DNA from: Entamoeba invadens IP1
Taxonomy: Eukaryota; Evosea; Mastigamoebida; Endamoebidae
DNA length: 64,000 nucleotides
Assembly: GCF_000330505.1 (NCBI RefSeq)
Contig: NW_004443767.1
Span: 347,985-411,984, forward strand
Direction: 5' to 3'
The notes under the pieces were generated by a model. That model was not told the DNA's origin, searched no databases, and saw only the letters and a list, made by a program, of their open reading frames with translations. This document shows, piece by piece, positions 42,920-53,900 of this stretch (position 1 is the first letter of the stretch; the number at the start of each line of letters is the position of its first letter). The position numbers and the translations under genes were made by a program.

Positions 42920-44914
42920 TCACATGTAAGTGTTGTTCTCAACTCCTCCCGCATACACTTCCATCTGCTGTTGAGTCACTCCACCTTTCGCAATTTTGAT
43001 TTCCGCAGGAAGGTCCGGGCCTTCCTCTAAATACTCATAACCCTCTGCTATAAAATCTGATGCATCTTGACCTGCAACACTCCTCCGACTCTCCTCCATC
43101 TTCATTACAAACTGACTCACATACCTCTTAGCTACTTTCTTCACTTCATTCATCTTAATCGAAATAGCGTTGTCAACATATTTATTCAATCCCTTCATGA
43201 CAGTCTCGCGAATGACATCCATCACTACATTCAACTCTTGTTGCTTCGCTGAACAAAACACAAATTGCGAAATGTATTTCCACAATTTGGCTTCAACACA
43301 GTTTTTACACGTCGACCACAGTGGCTTTTGTGCGATGGTTAACACTCTCCCCGTTGCTTCCTCGATTTTTGTGATATCCGTCTCAGTGCAAAAATCCTTT
43401 TGGATGATCTCACCGACAATTTTCATGATCAATGACAGACTGATACTCACGGCTTTCGAGATGTCTTGCATTGAAAAATCGAGAAAAATGTCAATCATCA
43501 TCTTCCAGTGCTCTTCTTTAAACGAGTCGCATATCAATATCTCGGGAATCGGGTCATCGACACCACGACTCAAACTGTCAAAACAAAGTGACTTCTCCGA
43601 GAGTAAAAGTTGTTTCAATCGTGAAAGGGGGACAACTGTTTTGCTTTGTGTGAACTCCGCAAACACACCACCATCGCACCGACTCCTCTCTTTAGCAATC
43701 AATATCAGACTTCGTGATATCTCTTCATTCTCTCGATTCAACAGATGATGACTTAAATACTCCGCAGGGGTGATTTTGAACATCAAAATCACATTTCTGA
43801 CCTCTTCACTATTCAGTGAAGCAAATTGTTCGGACAATGAAAACTCGCATATCTTTTGCAATAGTGGTACCATGAATGGGTTGTTCGCATTATATACTTC
43901 CGATTCAACACCGCCTTTCAATACCTTGGCGAGAAATCGTACAATCACATCGATGTTTTCAGGCGTTGTGTCGTCGCGTAATATCGCCCGCAGTTGTACT
44001 TGATTTGATCGGATCGGCTTGTTGAGACCTAATGTCAATAACCCGAGAAAATTACCCAGAGACAAGAAGAGGTAACTTTCTTGTTGATCAAAGACCTTCA
44101 ACTTCTTCATAATTTTGATAGCCTCTCCAGTGAAAAAGGATATCGCGACAACACTCCCCAACATAGTCAAAGATACTTTAATGCACCTTGGTTGTATCCC
44201 TTCGTCCATTATAGCTGCTGTGAACAAAGCTATTTCAAACAGCTTTTTCTTGTGATTTTGTTGTGTTAAGTACCTCTTAAAAATGTCCTCTGCGCCCTTT
44301 GCTAACTCGTTAGGACTCTTTTCTCTATTTTCTCCAATGAACCGACTTAGTTCTTTAATAGTTGATATATTTGCAACGTCCAAATTCATTTGAAAGTCGA
44401 TTGAATTGAACAGTTTGTGTATCAAGGAGATGACTGTTGGCAATTTACTGTTTGCACAATCTACAATTGTTGCATACAAGTTCTTGTCGAAGGTCGAGAT
44501 GTTCTTCTTACTTTTCAGTAAGTAGCAGTACGAGGGCCACTCGTGGAGTCTTTCTTGAAATTGGGCAAGTGCGGTCGACCCACAACAAAAGAAATTTGAC
44601 TGTGGGGGTTCGCATGACGCCCAGTATATCGTTCGAAGTAAATGAATTAACGCACAGTTGCGGACAACCCTTTGTCGAACCATCTCGCCACACAATTTCC
44701 CAAATTGAACAGCTGTGTCATGTTTTGAGAAGACGTTCATCCTTCCAAATTCGTCTAACACCGTTTTGACTATTAATATCATTAACTCGTTCTCTTCAGG
44801 GTTTGCGCTGTTCTTGAACACAAGGGTCTGTGTGACAAAGTCCTCGACAGACAACTTCCCATAGAAAAAGTCTCGGTACATTTCGTTCACGCGAGACGAA
44901 ACAGACTGTTCCAT
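42920..44914 (-). CDS. Shortened NOT1/CNOT1-like scaffold of the CCR4-NOT complex
   Basis: A 664-residue protein. The first 170 residues match the MIF4G (CAF1-binding) domain of CNOT1: YRDFFYGKLSVEDFV, LHEWPSYCYLL. Residues about 170-420 match the following CNOT9-binding region and its neighbour: NFLGLLTLGLNKPI and VRFLAKVLKGGVESEVYNANNPF. A connector-like segment follows (KIVGEIIQKDFCTETDITKI). The CNOT1 N-terminal HEAT domain and the C-terminal NOT1 superhelix, which binds NOT2/NOT3, are absent; human CNOT1 is about 2400 residues. CCR4-NOT shortens mRNA poly(A) tails in the cytoplasm. No upstream or downstream exons that would add the missing parts were found. Confidence 0.8.
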   Translation of the reverse strand: MEQSVSSRVNEMYRDFFYGKLSVEDFVTQTLVFKNSANPEENELMILIVKTVLDEFGRMNVFSKHDTAVQFGKLCGEMVRQRVVRNCALIHLLRTIYWASCEPPQSNFFCCGSTALAQFQERLHEWPSYCYLLKSKKNISTFDKNLYATIVDCANSKLPTVISLIHKLFNSIDFQMNLDVANISTIKELSRFIGENREKSPNELAKGAEDIFKRYLTQQNHKKKLFEIALFTAAIMDEGIQPRCIKVSLTMLGSVVAISFFTGEAIKIMKKLKVFDQQESYLFLSLGNFLGLLTLGLNKPIRSNQVQLRAILRDDTTPENIDVIVRFLAKVLKGGVESEVYNANNPFMVPLLQKICEFSLSEQFASLNSEEVRNVILMFKITPAEYLSHHLLNRENEEISRSLILIAKERSRCDGGVFAEFTQSKTVVPLSRLKQLLLSEKSLCFDSLSRGVDDPIPEILICDSFKEEHWKMMIDIFLDFSMQDISKAVSISLSLIMKIVGEIIQKDFCTETDITKIEEATGRVLTIAQKPLWSTCKNCVEAKLWKYISQFVFCSAKQQELNVVMDVIRETVMKGLNKYVDNAISIKMNEVKKVAKRYVSQFVMKMEESRRSVAGQDASDFIAEGYEYLEEGPDLPAEIKIAKGGVTQQQMEVYAGGVENNTYM

Positions 44915-45340
44915 CAATTCAAAAAGCCTTTTTTCAGTTGAGTTTTGATTCTAGTTTGTTTATGGTTCAGTAAATTAAAAAAATTGCTTCATATCACTTT
45001 CTATAAGTTCGTCTTGTTTTACTTCTGAATTTTCTCTCTTTTCTATTAAAAAAAAGAAAACAAAAAGTGTGTTATTTATTCTTTGGTTTATTATTAAAGA
45101 AAATTGGGTTCTCTAGTTTGTTTAAACTATATATATAGTTTTTTTGTTTTATTTATTTCTTCAATTTGTGAAAACCAAATAGTGTTGAAAATAAAAACAG
45201 TTAAAAAAAAGATTTTTAATATAATAACTATATAAAATATTATAATACATTTAAGTGTTAGGAACGAAATAAATCGGGATTGAAATAAATAATTTCATAG
45301 AAAATATGTTATAAAACAAATAATAAACAATAATAAATCA
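44915..45340. other. Intergenic, AT-rich
   Basis: About 425 bp between two minus-strand genes, with A-runs at 45050-45075 and T-runs. No ORF or repeat of note; it holds the promoter of the NOT1-like gene. Confidence 0.5.
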
Positions 45341-45649
45341 TTAATTACAATATCTATTTTCAAAGTAAATGTTTTTTTGCACAATTGGACCTTCGCCAGT
45401 CTTATTGTCATGGAGGTGAGATGAATTGTAGTTGTCTGGTTCAATAGTCGAAGAAGTGATCACAGAGTCAAATTGTTGTAATGAGCTTTGGTTAATAGTG
45501 TATTCATTTTCAATCTCAAATAGTTTCTCAACAACTTTATCGTAATTTCCATTGAACTGAGTGTACACGTCACTTATGGTCGTGGGAGAGATATTTGGAA
45601 ATATAGATTGAATAGCCGCTATCTCATTTGAAGAATCCATGAATTCCAT
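45341..45649 (-). CDS. CUE-domain protein
   Basis: A 102-residue protein. Residues about 8-48 form a CUE domain: IAAIQSIFPNISPTTISDVY, then NGNYDKVVEKLFEIE, with the F-P (MFP-like) and C-terminal dileucine-like positions that contact ubiquitin. The remainder is Ser/Asn-rich without a recognised domain. CUE proteins bind mono-ubiquitin or ubiquitin-like folds in trafficking and proteasome pathways. A second ATG three codons later is equally possible. Short length and isolated location leave partners unknown. Confidence 0.8.
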   Translation of the reverse strand: MEFMDSSNEIAAIQSIFPNISPTTISDVYTQFNGNYDKVVEKLFEIENEYTINQSSLQQFDSVITSSTIEPDNYNSSHLHDNKTGEGPIVQKNIYFENRYCN

Positions 45650-46468
45650 TGAAATGAAATTTCAGTCACCCCTTTTTATTAAGTCCATTGTTCGTTTTGG
45701 AAAATAGACTTTCGTTTTTGACGCTTTGATTTTGAAGTTTACTTTCCTTTTATTCAAAAAAATTTATTTTAAAAAAATAATAATTATTCTTCATAAAGCT
45801 TTATTATATAATATATATGATATACAAACATTTATATTATTATTATAAATATATTATAATATATTTATAAATTATAAATATCATATATTTATATGATATA
45901 ATAATATTAAATTTAGTTAAAAAATAGTAATTATATATTGGTTTTATTTTTTTATTGTAAAACTATTATTTATTATAAATGAACAATTAAAATATATACT
46001 GTATTAAACATTTTATCTGTATATTAATTAGTCCGAAAAATGAGATTCGTTATCATTTTGAAATAACAATAATTTTAGTATAAAAACTAAAAATAACCTC
46101 ATATAATTATAGTGTTCTAATTACTATTCAACATTAAGTTTTTTATCATATAAACTTGTCGATAGAAACAATTGTAATATGGTTTTACAAAACTAGACAT
46201 AGTAACATTTTCATTTGGTTTATAGAATGAATAAAATAGTACAATTTTGGTGTTTTTTTGCATTTTTAAATCAAAAATGAATTCTAAAAAAAATTTGATG
46301 ACTTCTTTTGATTCTTTGACACGAGTTGTGAGGAAAAAAGAGAGAATGTTAAATGATGAACAAGATGAGAACCAAAAATTGTTCAGTTTTTGTTTTCACA
46401 TAAGAGGTCATATTCAAACCACCATATTTTCTTAGAAATAAAAGGAGGAACTTATTCAAAGCAATCAA
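45650..46468. other. Intergenic, AT-rich; one unconvincing ORF
   Basis: About 820 bp upstream of PMP3. A reading frame from ATG 46277 to about 46435 (starting MNSKKNLMTSFDS) could be an unrelated peptide or noise. Long A/T palindromic tracts lie at 45800-45900. Nothing else supported. Confidence 0.5.
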
Positions 46469-46630
46469 ATGGGTCTATCTGGTCTATCACTAATTATTAT
46501 TGCATTGTTTATACCACCTTTGGCCGTCTTATTGAAAAAAGGGTGCGGGTGTGACTTTTGTATCAATCTTATACTCACTCTTATATTATACTTACCGGGT
46601 CTCATTCACGCAATCATTGTCATCACATGA
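46469..46630 (+). CDS. PMP3/UPF0057 small plasma-membrane proteolipid
   Basis: A 53-residue hydrophobic protein: two membrane helices (GLSLIIIALFIPPLAVLLK and NLILTLILYLPGLIHAIIVI) joined by the loop KKGCGCDF. PP in helix 1, the GC.(C/A)DF loop and YLPGLIHA in helix 2 are the signature of PMP3/RCI2/UPF0057 proteins, which modulate plasma-membrane potential and salt tolerance in yeast and plants. The size matches the family (about 50-60 residues). The first ATG is preceded by an A-rich leader. It is short enough to be missed by length-filtered gene calls. Confidence 0.92.
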   Translation: MGLSGLSLIIIALFIPPLAVLLKKGCGCDFCINLILTLILYLPGLIHAIIVIT

Positions 46631-47684
46631 TTTTAATACTTATTATGTGTTCATTTTTTTATTTCGTATTGAATGACAATTAAATTATATAGTATTATTA
46701 ATTATATTATAATTGATAATATACAATTTAACTTTTTTTTAATTTAAAGAAAAAGAATTTTTCAAAATATTTTTTATAAATATGTTGAATAATTATTTCC
46801 CACCCTGTTTACCAAAATAAAATATTTGCTGCGAGTGTTTTTTGAAGGAAGTCTACTTTTCAGCCACTGTTTGTGCGTCCCCATGTCACCCACTTTCCTT
46901 GTCCGTACTGTGTGGACGCGGATGTGGTTCCCCCCGCTTGCGGGGGGGTTCAGGGGAATCCACGTCCCCCCGCAAACAGGCTGTTGAGTGCGGCCTTCAG
47001 AGCCTTCTTTTCAATGCTCCGTCTCACTTGGTTTACACTAACTCGAGGTTTTTTTTCGGCATTTCTTGATTTCGGTAACCAGACCAAATATCATCCAAAA
47101 CTCCCATTTACTATAATTATAATTAAAATATTATTAAAAATAGTAAATAAATTCTATATTTAGACCGGTTGAATAATATAATTATTATAATTATTATACT
47201 TTCCTAAAATAATAATTTGGAAAGTATTGAAATTATAATAGTAAATTATATCATTTATATTACTAAATTGTTTTTTTTTTCTCTAGTAAATCTGTAATAT
47301 TTTTTTTAATATTTATAGTTATAAATAATTAATCAACCCAATAATTATATTATCATTAATATTAATATTATTAATTTATAAAAATATATTCCAATTTTAG
47401 TTTAAAAAATTACAAATTTGAATTATCAAACAATTCCAAAATGTAACAAGAACTATTTTGCTATACTAAATAAATAACTAATTATTTTCTTATGTACTTC
47501 TCCTTTTTTTCAAGAGGAAAAGGAGACAATATCAAAATCAATTTATGACTTCTTTCCTTACAAAGCTATAAAATATAACATTAAAACTATATTAAAATTA
47601 TACTTAGCCTGAAAAATTGAAAAAGACTTTTGAAAGTTATAAGCAAAATGATTTGTATAAAAGCCATCAGAATAATTCAAATCT
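46631..47684. other. Intergenic, AT-rich, enclosing a GC-rich island
   Basis: About 1.05 kb between PMP3 and the transporter gene. The GC-rich island at about 46855-47085 is listed separately. The flanks are extremely AT-rich with long A/T runs. No other feature was found. Confidence 0.55.
46855..47085. ncRNA. GC-rich island, possible structured RNA (unassigned)
   Basis: About 230 bp of GC-rich DNA in an otherwise AT-rich region. The core holds CCCCCC-GCTTGC-GGGGGG (46930-46947), nested inside a near-complementary pair: GGATGTGGTTCCCC at 46920-46933 and GGGGAATCCACGTCC at 46953-46967. A second CCCCCCGC copy lies at 46966-46973. Two overlapping reading frames are open across it, as expected from few stops in GC-rich DNA, and neither gives a recognisable protein. 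In AT-rich genomes such islands often mark structural RNA genes, but I could not match SRP, RNase P or U snRNA. A transferred or repetitive fragment is the alternative. Strand unknown. Confidence 0.35.
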
Positions 47685-48911
47685 ATGGACTACAAAATAA
47701 TCGAGCAATATGGTGTGTTAGTGTTTATTATCACCGCTGCTTATATATTAAAAATTATATATTTCCGCGGCGTTGTACGTGAGAATTGCAATTTAATCAT
47801 GAAAGTGTTATTTAACTTGACATTTCCGTGTGTTATTTTCAAAGCACTTGCAAACACGCATACACTAACTCTTGAGTCCTTAGCAATGTTTGTCTCAGGA
47901 TTTATTTTCCAAATATCCAGCGGCGTTATATCATTCATTCTCTTCAAGTTTGTCCTCAAAAGTGAAGTTTTATGGCAAGTTCAATTTGGGGGGTGTATTG
48001 GTCTTAACATCGGGTTGTTTCTTTTCCCAGTTATCGAAACTCTAGACCCACAAAATGGTATATCTCTGGCTATTCTATTCAATATGAGTAATGATGTAGC
48101 CTGTTACTTTGTACTTCGACCACTTTTTGCTCTTATCGAAGGCACCAAAGAATTGGACCCTTCAGAAAAAGACGATTTAGAAATCGAATTACACGAGAAT
48201 GTGATGAAGGATATCTCTACCATGGACAGTACCCCTCCAATCTATACTAAAGGAGCTATCCCAGTCGAAATAAGTCCACACCCGGAGAAAGTCCATTCAC
48301 CAGCCGCACGCACAGACTCAACAAGAACTTCCGTGGAGCTCTCAAGAACTTCGCTTGACTTGACAAGCACCACTTTTAAGGTTAGATATGGCGATAAAGA
48401 TATTCAAGGAGATATACAACCCAACTTTAATTATAAAGAACTACTCTTTACTATATTGAAAGCTATAGTGACTTGTGTGCCACTGTATGCTATGCCTGCT
48501 GGATACGCTGTGGGTCTTACAAACACACCACTTCCACATTTTGTTACTAAACTGATTTCGATAATAGCAGGAGGGAATACTTTACTCTCATTTGTTGTAC
48601 TTGGACTGTTCTTTGAATGGAAAAACAAAACAAGAGTCGTTTTCATCGCACTTAGAGCCGTTATTCTTCGTGTTATTATTGGTGCTACAGTGGGGCTAGC
48701 ACTCTTCTACTCACTAGCCGGCACTATTACAACAATCACTCGTTCGATTATTTTATTGTGTTGCCTTTGTCCCGCACCACTGCTTAACATTATATATAGT
48801 GTGGAGTATAAAGCCGCACGACTTGATGTGTCGGCGGCTATCGTCTCGTTCTCCGTCGTCTCGGGATTTATATCAACACTCCTCTTTATAATATTTGTTG
48901 TGCCTAATTGA
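47685..48911 (+). CDS. Auxin-efflux-carrier (AEC) family membrane transporter
   Basis: A 408-residue protein with the 5 + 5 helix plan of the AEC/PIN-like family: helices at about 10-155, a central hydrophilic loop rich in Ser/Thr/Asp (about 160-250, with PPIYTKGAIPVEISPHPEK), and helices at about 255-405. Family hallmarks include VLFNLTFPCVIFKAL in helix 2-3, GCIGLNIGLFLFPV, and LLCCLCPAPLLNIIYSVEY near the end. Eukaryotic PIN-like proteins export small carboxylic acids; here the substrate is unknown. Located in the plasma or ER membrane. Single exon, ATG at the start of the open frame. Confidence 0.85.
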   Translation: MDYKIIEQYGVLVFIITAAYILKIIYFRGVVRENCNLIMKVLFNLTFPCVIFKALANTHTLTLESLAMFVSGFIFQISSGVISFILFKFVLKSEVLWQVQFGGCIGLNIGLFLFPVIETLDPQNGISLAILFNMSNDVACYFVLRPLFALIEGTKELDPSEKDDLEIELHENVMKDISTMDSTPPIYTKGAIPVEISPHPEKVHSPAARTDSTRTSVELSRTSLDLTSTTFKVRYGDKDIQGDIQPNFNYKELLFTILKAIVTCVPLYAMPAGYAVGLTNTPLPHFVTKLISIIAGGNTLLSFVVLGLFFEWKNKTRVVFIALRAVILRVIIGATVGLALFYSLAGTITTITRSIILLCCLCPAPLLNIIYSVEYKAARLDVSAAIVSFSVVSGFISTLLFIIFVVPN

Positions 48912-49488
48912 TTTATTTCTGTTTTAGCTGTTTAACATCGTGAAGTTATATCATTTATAACTCACATAAGTAACTTGAAAGTCTTCTACTTCTTGTTCTC
49001 AATTCGAGACTGCTTTATATATTTTATAACTATTCTTTTTTAATTGTTTTACTATAATTTGACTTATTATTTATGTATTATAGTAATTATTAATTTATTA
49101 CTGTTGTTTATTGAATAAATGGTATATTAAAAATATACTATATATTATTTTTAATAATACTACTTTTATTATTTCTATATTTTTTACATAATGTCAGTTT
49201 TCGTTGATAAATATTGATATTCTTTTCGATATGTACAATATTGTAGTTATAGTATAATATATAGATTGTTTATAGTAACTTACTGATTTTACAAACTGAT
49301 CGAATAAAATAGAAAGCAACAACTATAACGGACATTTCTTACCAAACTCCAATAAATTATTCCCGATTAATTGCTCACAAATAACGGCAACACAAATCAA
49401 AAGAGGAACACCAAACAATTCTTTTGTGCTTCTTCAAGCCTTCGAGTTGTATTTGGAGGTGATAATGTGCTAAAACTGATAAATTTGT
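48912..49488. other. Intergenic, AT-rich
   Basis: About 575 bp between two plus-strand genes, holding the UNC-93-like promoter. No ORF or repeat. A frame overlapping the next gene's 5' end at 49371-49751 is a shadow of that gene. Confidence 0.5.
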
Positions 49489-50778
49489 ATGGCGGTGAAT
49501 CTGAAGGAGTATCTTCCTTATATCAAATCGTTCTTTGTTGGGTGCTGTTTCTTTTTACTATTAGTTGGGTATCAGACCACGCAAAATTTCCAGTCTGGAG
49601 TGAACAAGACAGATGGGTATATATCGATAGCACTTGTCTATGGGTGTTATGGGATATCGCAGTTTTTCACTCCGTTTTTGGTCCACATATTATCTCCGAA
49701 GTTCTCGTTGTACTTTGCTGGTGTTTGTTATGTGTTTTATATAGCGACTAATGTCCACCTTCTTCGACCACTTTACTTTATTGCGTCCGCTCTTTGTGGC
49801 TTTGGAGCGTCTTTAATATGGTCTGCATCTGCTGTGTTGTTATCTGGATATGAACAAGGATGTAAACATCCGTCATACATCTACACGTTCTTCTTTGTTC
49901 CCGTCTACTTTAACTTCTTTGGTAATGTCATCCCCCTTTTTGTGAATCCATCGGAGCCCGCACTCTTATTCTTAGTGTTAACTGCTATATCAGCAATTGC
50001 TGTGGTACTCATGTTATTCACTTTTGACTCACCACCAACACCAGTTGGAAGTTTAAAGGAACTGTTATTCTCCACGATCAAGAATTTCATTAATTGGAGA
50101 CTTATATTGTTGTTCCCACTTGCTCTTGTTTTTGGATTTTCGAGGTCGTATTACTACGCAACCATGCCAGTGATGGCACCAATAGAAATGACTCCATACA
50201 TCTTCATATCGTTTGGAGCTATGATGACCATTTCAACATTCATTTGGGGCTTTTTGAATAGCAAATTGACAGAACAATGGACACTTCTTATCGCGATGAC
50301 AGCGGAGGCGATTGTAGTGATACTGGGTATCGTCGCTAATGAAGTATACTTAAAAGGGGCAACAGAAGCTCCATCGGATGAGGTTGGGTTGAACATCATG
50401 ATTTGTGTCGTCGGGATGTTTGGTGGGATAGCGGACTCTGGTATGGAGACCATCACTACGGCACTAATCAATAAGATATGGCCAAAGCAAGTCGCGCCGT
50501 TGTGTGCGTGGAGAGTGGTATACTTAGGTTTTATGTGTGCTGATTTGTTATACTCTCCATACATTAGTTTCAGAGCTATTTTGATAGTTTTAGGTGTCAT
50601 TGTCTTCTTTGGACTGATTTGTAACATCACCATTGCTTTGTTCTACAAAAAAATATATAAACCCATCGAAGAACAAAATCATAAGGAGGTGAGTAATAAG
50701 GAAAGTCTTCTCAGCGCTAAACAAGACGAAAAAGTGAAGGACTCAACACAAGTAAATACAACCCAAGACGAAATATAA
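49489..50778 (+). CDS. UNC-93-like MFS transporter, copy B
   Basis: A 429-residue paralogue of the protein at 33743-35134. It repeats the motifs GYQTTQNFQSG, DGYISIALVYGCYGISQF, LIWSASAVLLSGYEQ, GGIADSGMETITTALI and APLCAWRVVYL, in the same order and spacing, and has 11-12 membrane helices. The cytosolic C-terminal tail is shorter (about 45 residues). The family function is unclear, with channel regulation or receptor trafficking as known examples. Opposite strand and about 14 kb from its sister; the unrelated genes between them argue against a fresh tandem duplication. Confidence 0.88.
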   Translation: MAVNLKEYLPYIKSFFVGCCFFLLLVGYQTTQNFQSGVNKTDGYISIALVYGCYGISQFFTPFLVHILSPKFSLYFAGVCYVFYIATNVHLLRPLYFIASALCGFGASLIWSASAVLLSGYEQGCKHPSYIYTFFFVPVYFNFFGNVIPLFVNPSEPALLFLVLTAISAIAVVLMLFTFDSPPTPVGSLKELLFSTIKNFINWRLILLFPLALVFGFSRSYYYATMPVMAPIEMTPYIFISFGAMMTISTFIWGFLNSKLTEQWTLLIAMTAEAIVVILGIVANEVYLKGATEAPSDEVGLNIMICVVGMFGGIADSGMETITTALINKIWPKQVAPLCAWRVVYLGFMCADLLYSPYISFRAILIVLGVIVFFGLICNITIALFYKKIYKPIEEQNHKEVSNKESLLSAKQDEKVKDSTQVNTTQDEI

Positions 50779-50990
50779 GACGTCTCTCGTTTAATTAATT
50801 TCATTATAACTTTAATTAATGTTACTAATCTATTTTAATATAGTATATAATATAGTATATTATAATATACAATAATAATAGTATAGAATAGTATATGATT
50901 ACCATATTTATAGTTAAAAAAAGTCAAGATCTCAAATAGAAAGAAAAACACGTGGTGAGTTATTTTGTGAGAACTAAGAAATCCATTGAA

Positions 50991-53900
50991 ATGTCGAAGA
51001 CTGCATTTATCGAGAAAAGAGGAACATTGTGCTGGTCACCAACACGAAACCTTCTTGCTGTAGGAACAACAGCTGATACAATTGATGAGGATTTTGACTC
51101 GAGTTCTTACATTGAAATCTATGAAGTCACTTCAGAGGCGAAGTTAGTCAAGAAGCTGTCATCCCAAAACCGATTCTATAAGCTCACATGGGGGAACTAC
51201 CCTGGATATACTCAAGGTATTATCGCAGTCTCGAATGATGAGTCATGTATAGTCTTGTACGATGTCAGTAAGTTTGAAATCATCAAAGAAGATGGTGATA
51301 TTAATGAAGCCAAGATCACGGAAATGACTACTAAAGAAATCATATATGACATTGAGTTCCACCCGGACGGAACTCAACTTGTGGCTGGTGGTGCATGCGG
51401 AGAGTTCATTATTTACAATATCTCCGACTTGACGAATGTCACTGCATTCCAACCGGAACAGAAGAGTCAGGCGGATATTAAAACTGTCAATTGGAATGTT
51501 AAAGTCCCCCATATCATTGCTTTAACACTGTCCTCGGGGTCTATTGTTATCTTCGATTGTAAGAAGAAGAAGAACATCATGACATTCAACGACAAGACTC
51601 ACGCCAATTGGAAGGGAGCAAGATGGGTCCCTACAGAGAAAACTACACTCATCACTATTTCGGACTCAGAAGAGAAACCAGTCCAACTCTGGGACGTCAG
51701 AAACACTATGGCACCTGTTAGAATCTTCGAAGGTCATCATGCGCCAGTTTGGTCGATATCATGGAGCAAAACAGACCCGAGCATCTTCGCAACAGCGGGA
51801 CAGGACAAAACAGCGATTTGGAATTATGAGACCGGAAAGATTCTTTGTGAGTTTCCATCACAAGAAAATGTCTGGGACACATGTGTCGAATGGAGTGCAC
51901 AGGAGGGAAGGATGTGCACGACTGGACTGAACGGATTAATCAATTTCTATACGATTAGTGATTATGGAGATGGAAGACAGCCGAAGTGGATGAATCGTTC
52001 ATGCGGCTGTGCTTTTGGCTTTGGCGGGAAATTTGTTTCTTACAACGAGAATGAAATTTTGATGAAGAAAATTGTTGGGAAGGTTGATGTGAAGACGATG
52101 AACAAAGAAGAAGTGGAGGAGTACTGTGTCAAGAAGATAGAAGAGACGACTGGCGAAGAGAAAGAGACATGGTCGTTGGTCAGTGGTATTGTATGCAAGG
52201 ACCAAGAAGCTGTTGTCAAGATGTGTGGTGTTAATAAAGAAACGATTGACTTAGGCTTTGAAAAGAAAACTGGGAAGATCGAACCACAAAAAGTCGAAGA
52301 AATGAAAGAGAAACAAGTGATAAAAGAAGAGAAGGTCAAACAAGCTGAAGAGGAAGAAGACCCATTTGAGAACATTGGGGAAGAAGAAGAGAACTTAAAA
52401 GAAGTTGAAAAGGAGAAGATCGAAGCCCCCCAAGACGAGAAGGAAGAAGTCAAAGAAGATGAAGAAAAAGAGTATGTTGAAAGTGAGGAAGATGGCCTTA
52501 TTAAGTCGCTTGTAGTGTGCAATGAGATTGAGAAAGCTGTTGAGCTTTGTTTGAAAATTGGAAGATATGCAGATGCACTTGTTATGACGGAAGGCAATGC
52601 AGAGTTACACAAAAAGGTTGTTGCTGAATTCAAAGAAAAGTGCTGGAAGAACAATAAAGCGATGGTGATGGTCGAATCTGTCATTGAGAAGAAACTGGAA
52701 GAAATTGTCGAAAATGTTGAATTGAAGAATTGGAAATTAGTGGTGTACGCTATTGAGAAACATGCAAATGTGAATGTCAGACCTGTTTTGTTGGTAGCTC
52801 TTGGTGATAAATTGTTGGCAAGTAACAAACACGCTGCTTTATTGTGTTACATTGCTTCTGGTAACGTACCAAAGATCATGGATATGTGGGTAGACTCTAA
52901 CAAAGGTATTGAAGAGATAGTTGTTAAGACTGAAATCATCAGAACTATGTGCGGACAAATCAAATTGTCTGAGGAAATTACAAATAAGTTGGTTGGCCAC
53001 TCAACTCAACTTGCTGCTATGGGCGAATTGACTGCTGCAAAGAAGTTGATTGAATGCCTTGGAACTCAACAAAACAACAAAACACTTGAATTGGTCGACA
53101 GGATTTACTACGCACAAGGAGCACAAGGAACACAACCACAATGCCCATATAAAAAGACTCTTGTTGGAAACGTCACTACACAACAACCACCAGTGCAACA
53201 ACCCGTCCAAAGACAACAATTCTCACAACCATTAATGCCTGCTATTCCTCAACCAACATTACCAATGTCTAATATGAACACATCAAACTATCAACCACAA
53301 ATTACCCAACAACCAATGTTACCAACTGTACCACAACCAACTTTACCCGCTATGCCAACTATCCCATCTATCCCTCAACCAACTCTCCCTCAAATGCCAC
53401 AAATGAATCAACCAGTAATGCCGAATATACAACAACCTGCACTCCCACAAATACTTCAACCTACTTTACCAACTATGCCGACAATACCACAGAACAATAA
53501 TATGCCAGCTATCCCTCAACCAATGAAACCTATCATCCCTACACAACAAAACATTCCTCAACCAGTCTTACCAACATTACCAGTTATGCCTCAACAACAA
53601 GTCGCTCCACAAATCCCGCAACCAGTGCTACCACAAATGCCAGTAGCTGCTCCGGAGACTAAACCAGTGATGCCAACTATGCCAACGCTCCCTAGTTTCT
53701 CTCCTGCTACAACAAATGTTGCGGCAGCTTCAGACGCTGTTGACGAGGCTGTGTGCAAAGAGTTAAAGAATGTGTTTGGCGAAGTGATGAGCACTATTGA
53801 GACCAAATCGAAGGGTACACAATACGAGAGAGTCACCACTGTTGCGTTAAAGAGAGGCGCTGCGTTTGAAAACAGCATTAACAAAGTGCCAGCTGATATT

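Noticed and set aside
46277..46435. Small ORF before PMP3
   Set aside because: No homology and no splice signals to PMP3; PMP3 is complete without it.
46925..46975. CCCCCCGC...GCGGGGGG resembling a type I-E CRISPR repeat
   Set aside because: Only one hairpin, no regular repeat-spacer array, no cas genes, eukaryotic context.
46842..47163. Two overlapping open frames in the GC-rich island
   Set aside because: Both are open because stops are rare in GC-rich DNA; no family match, and both run into AT-rich sequence.
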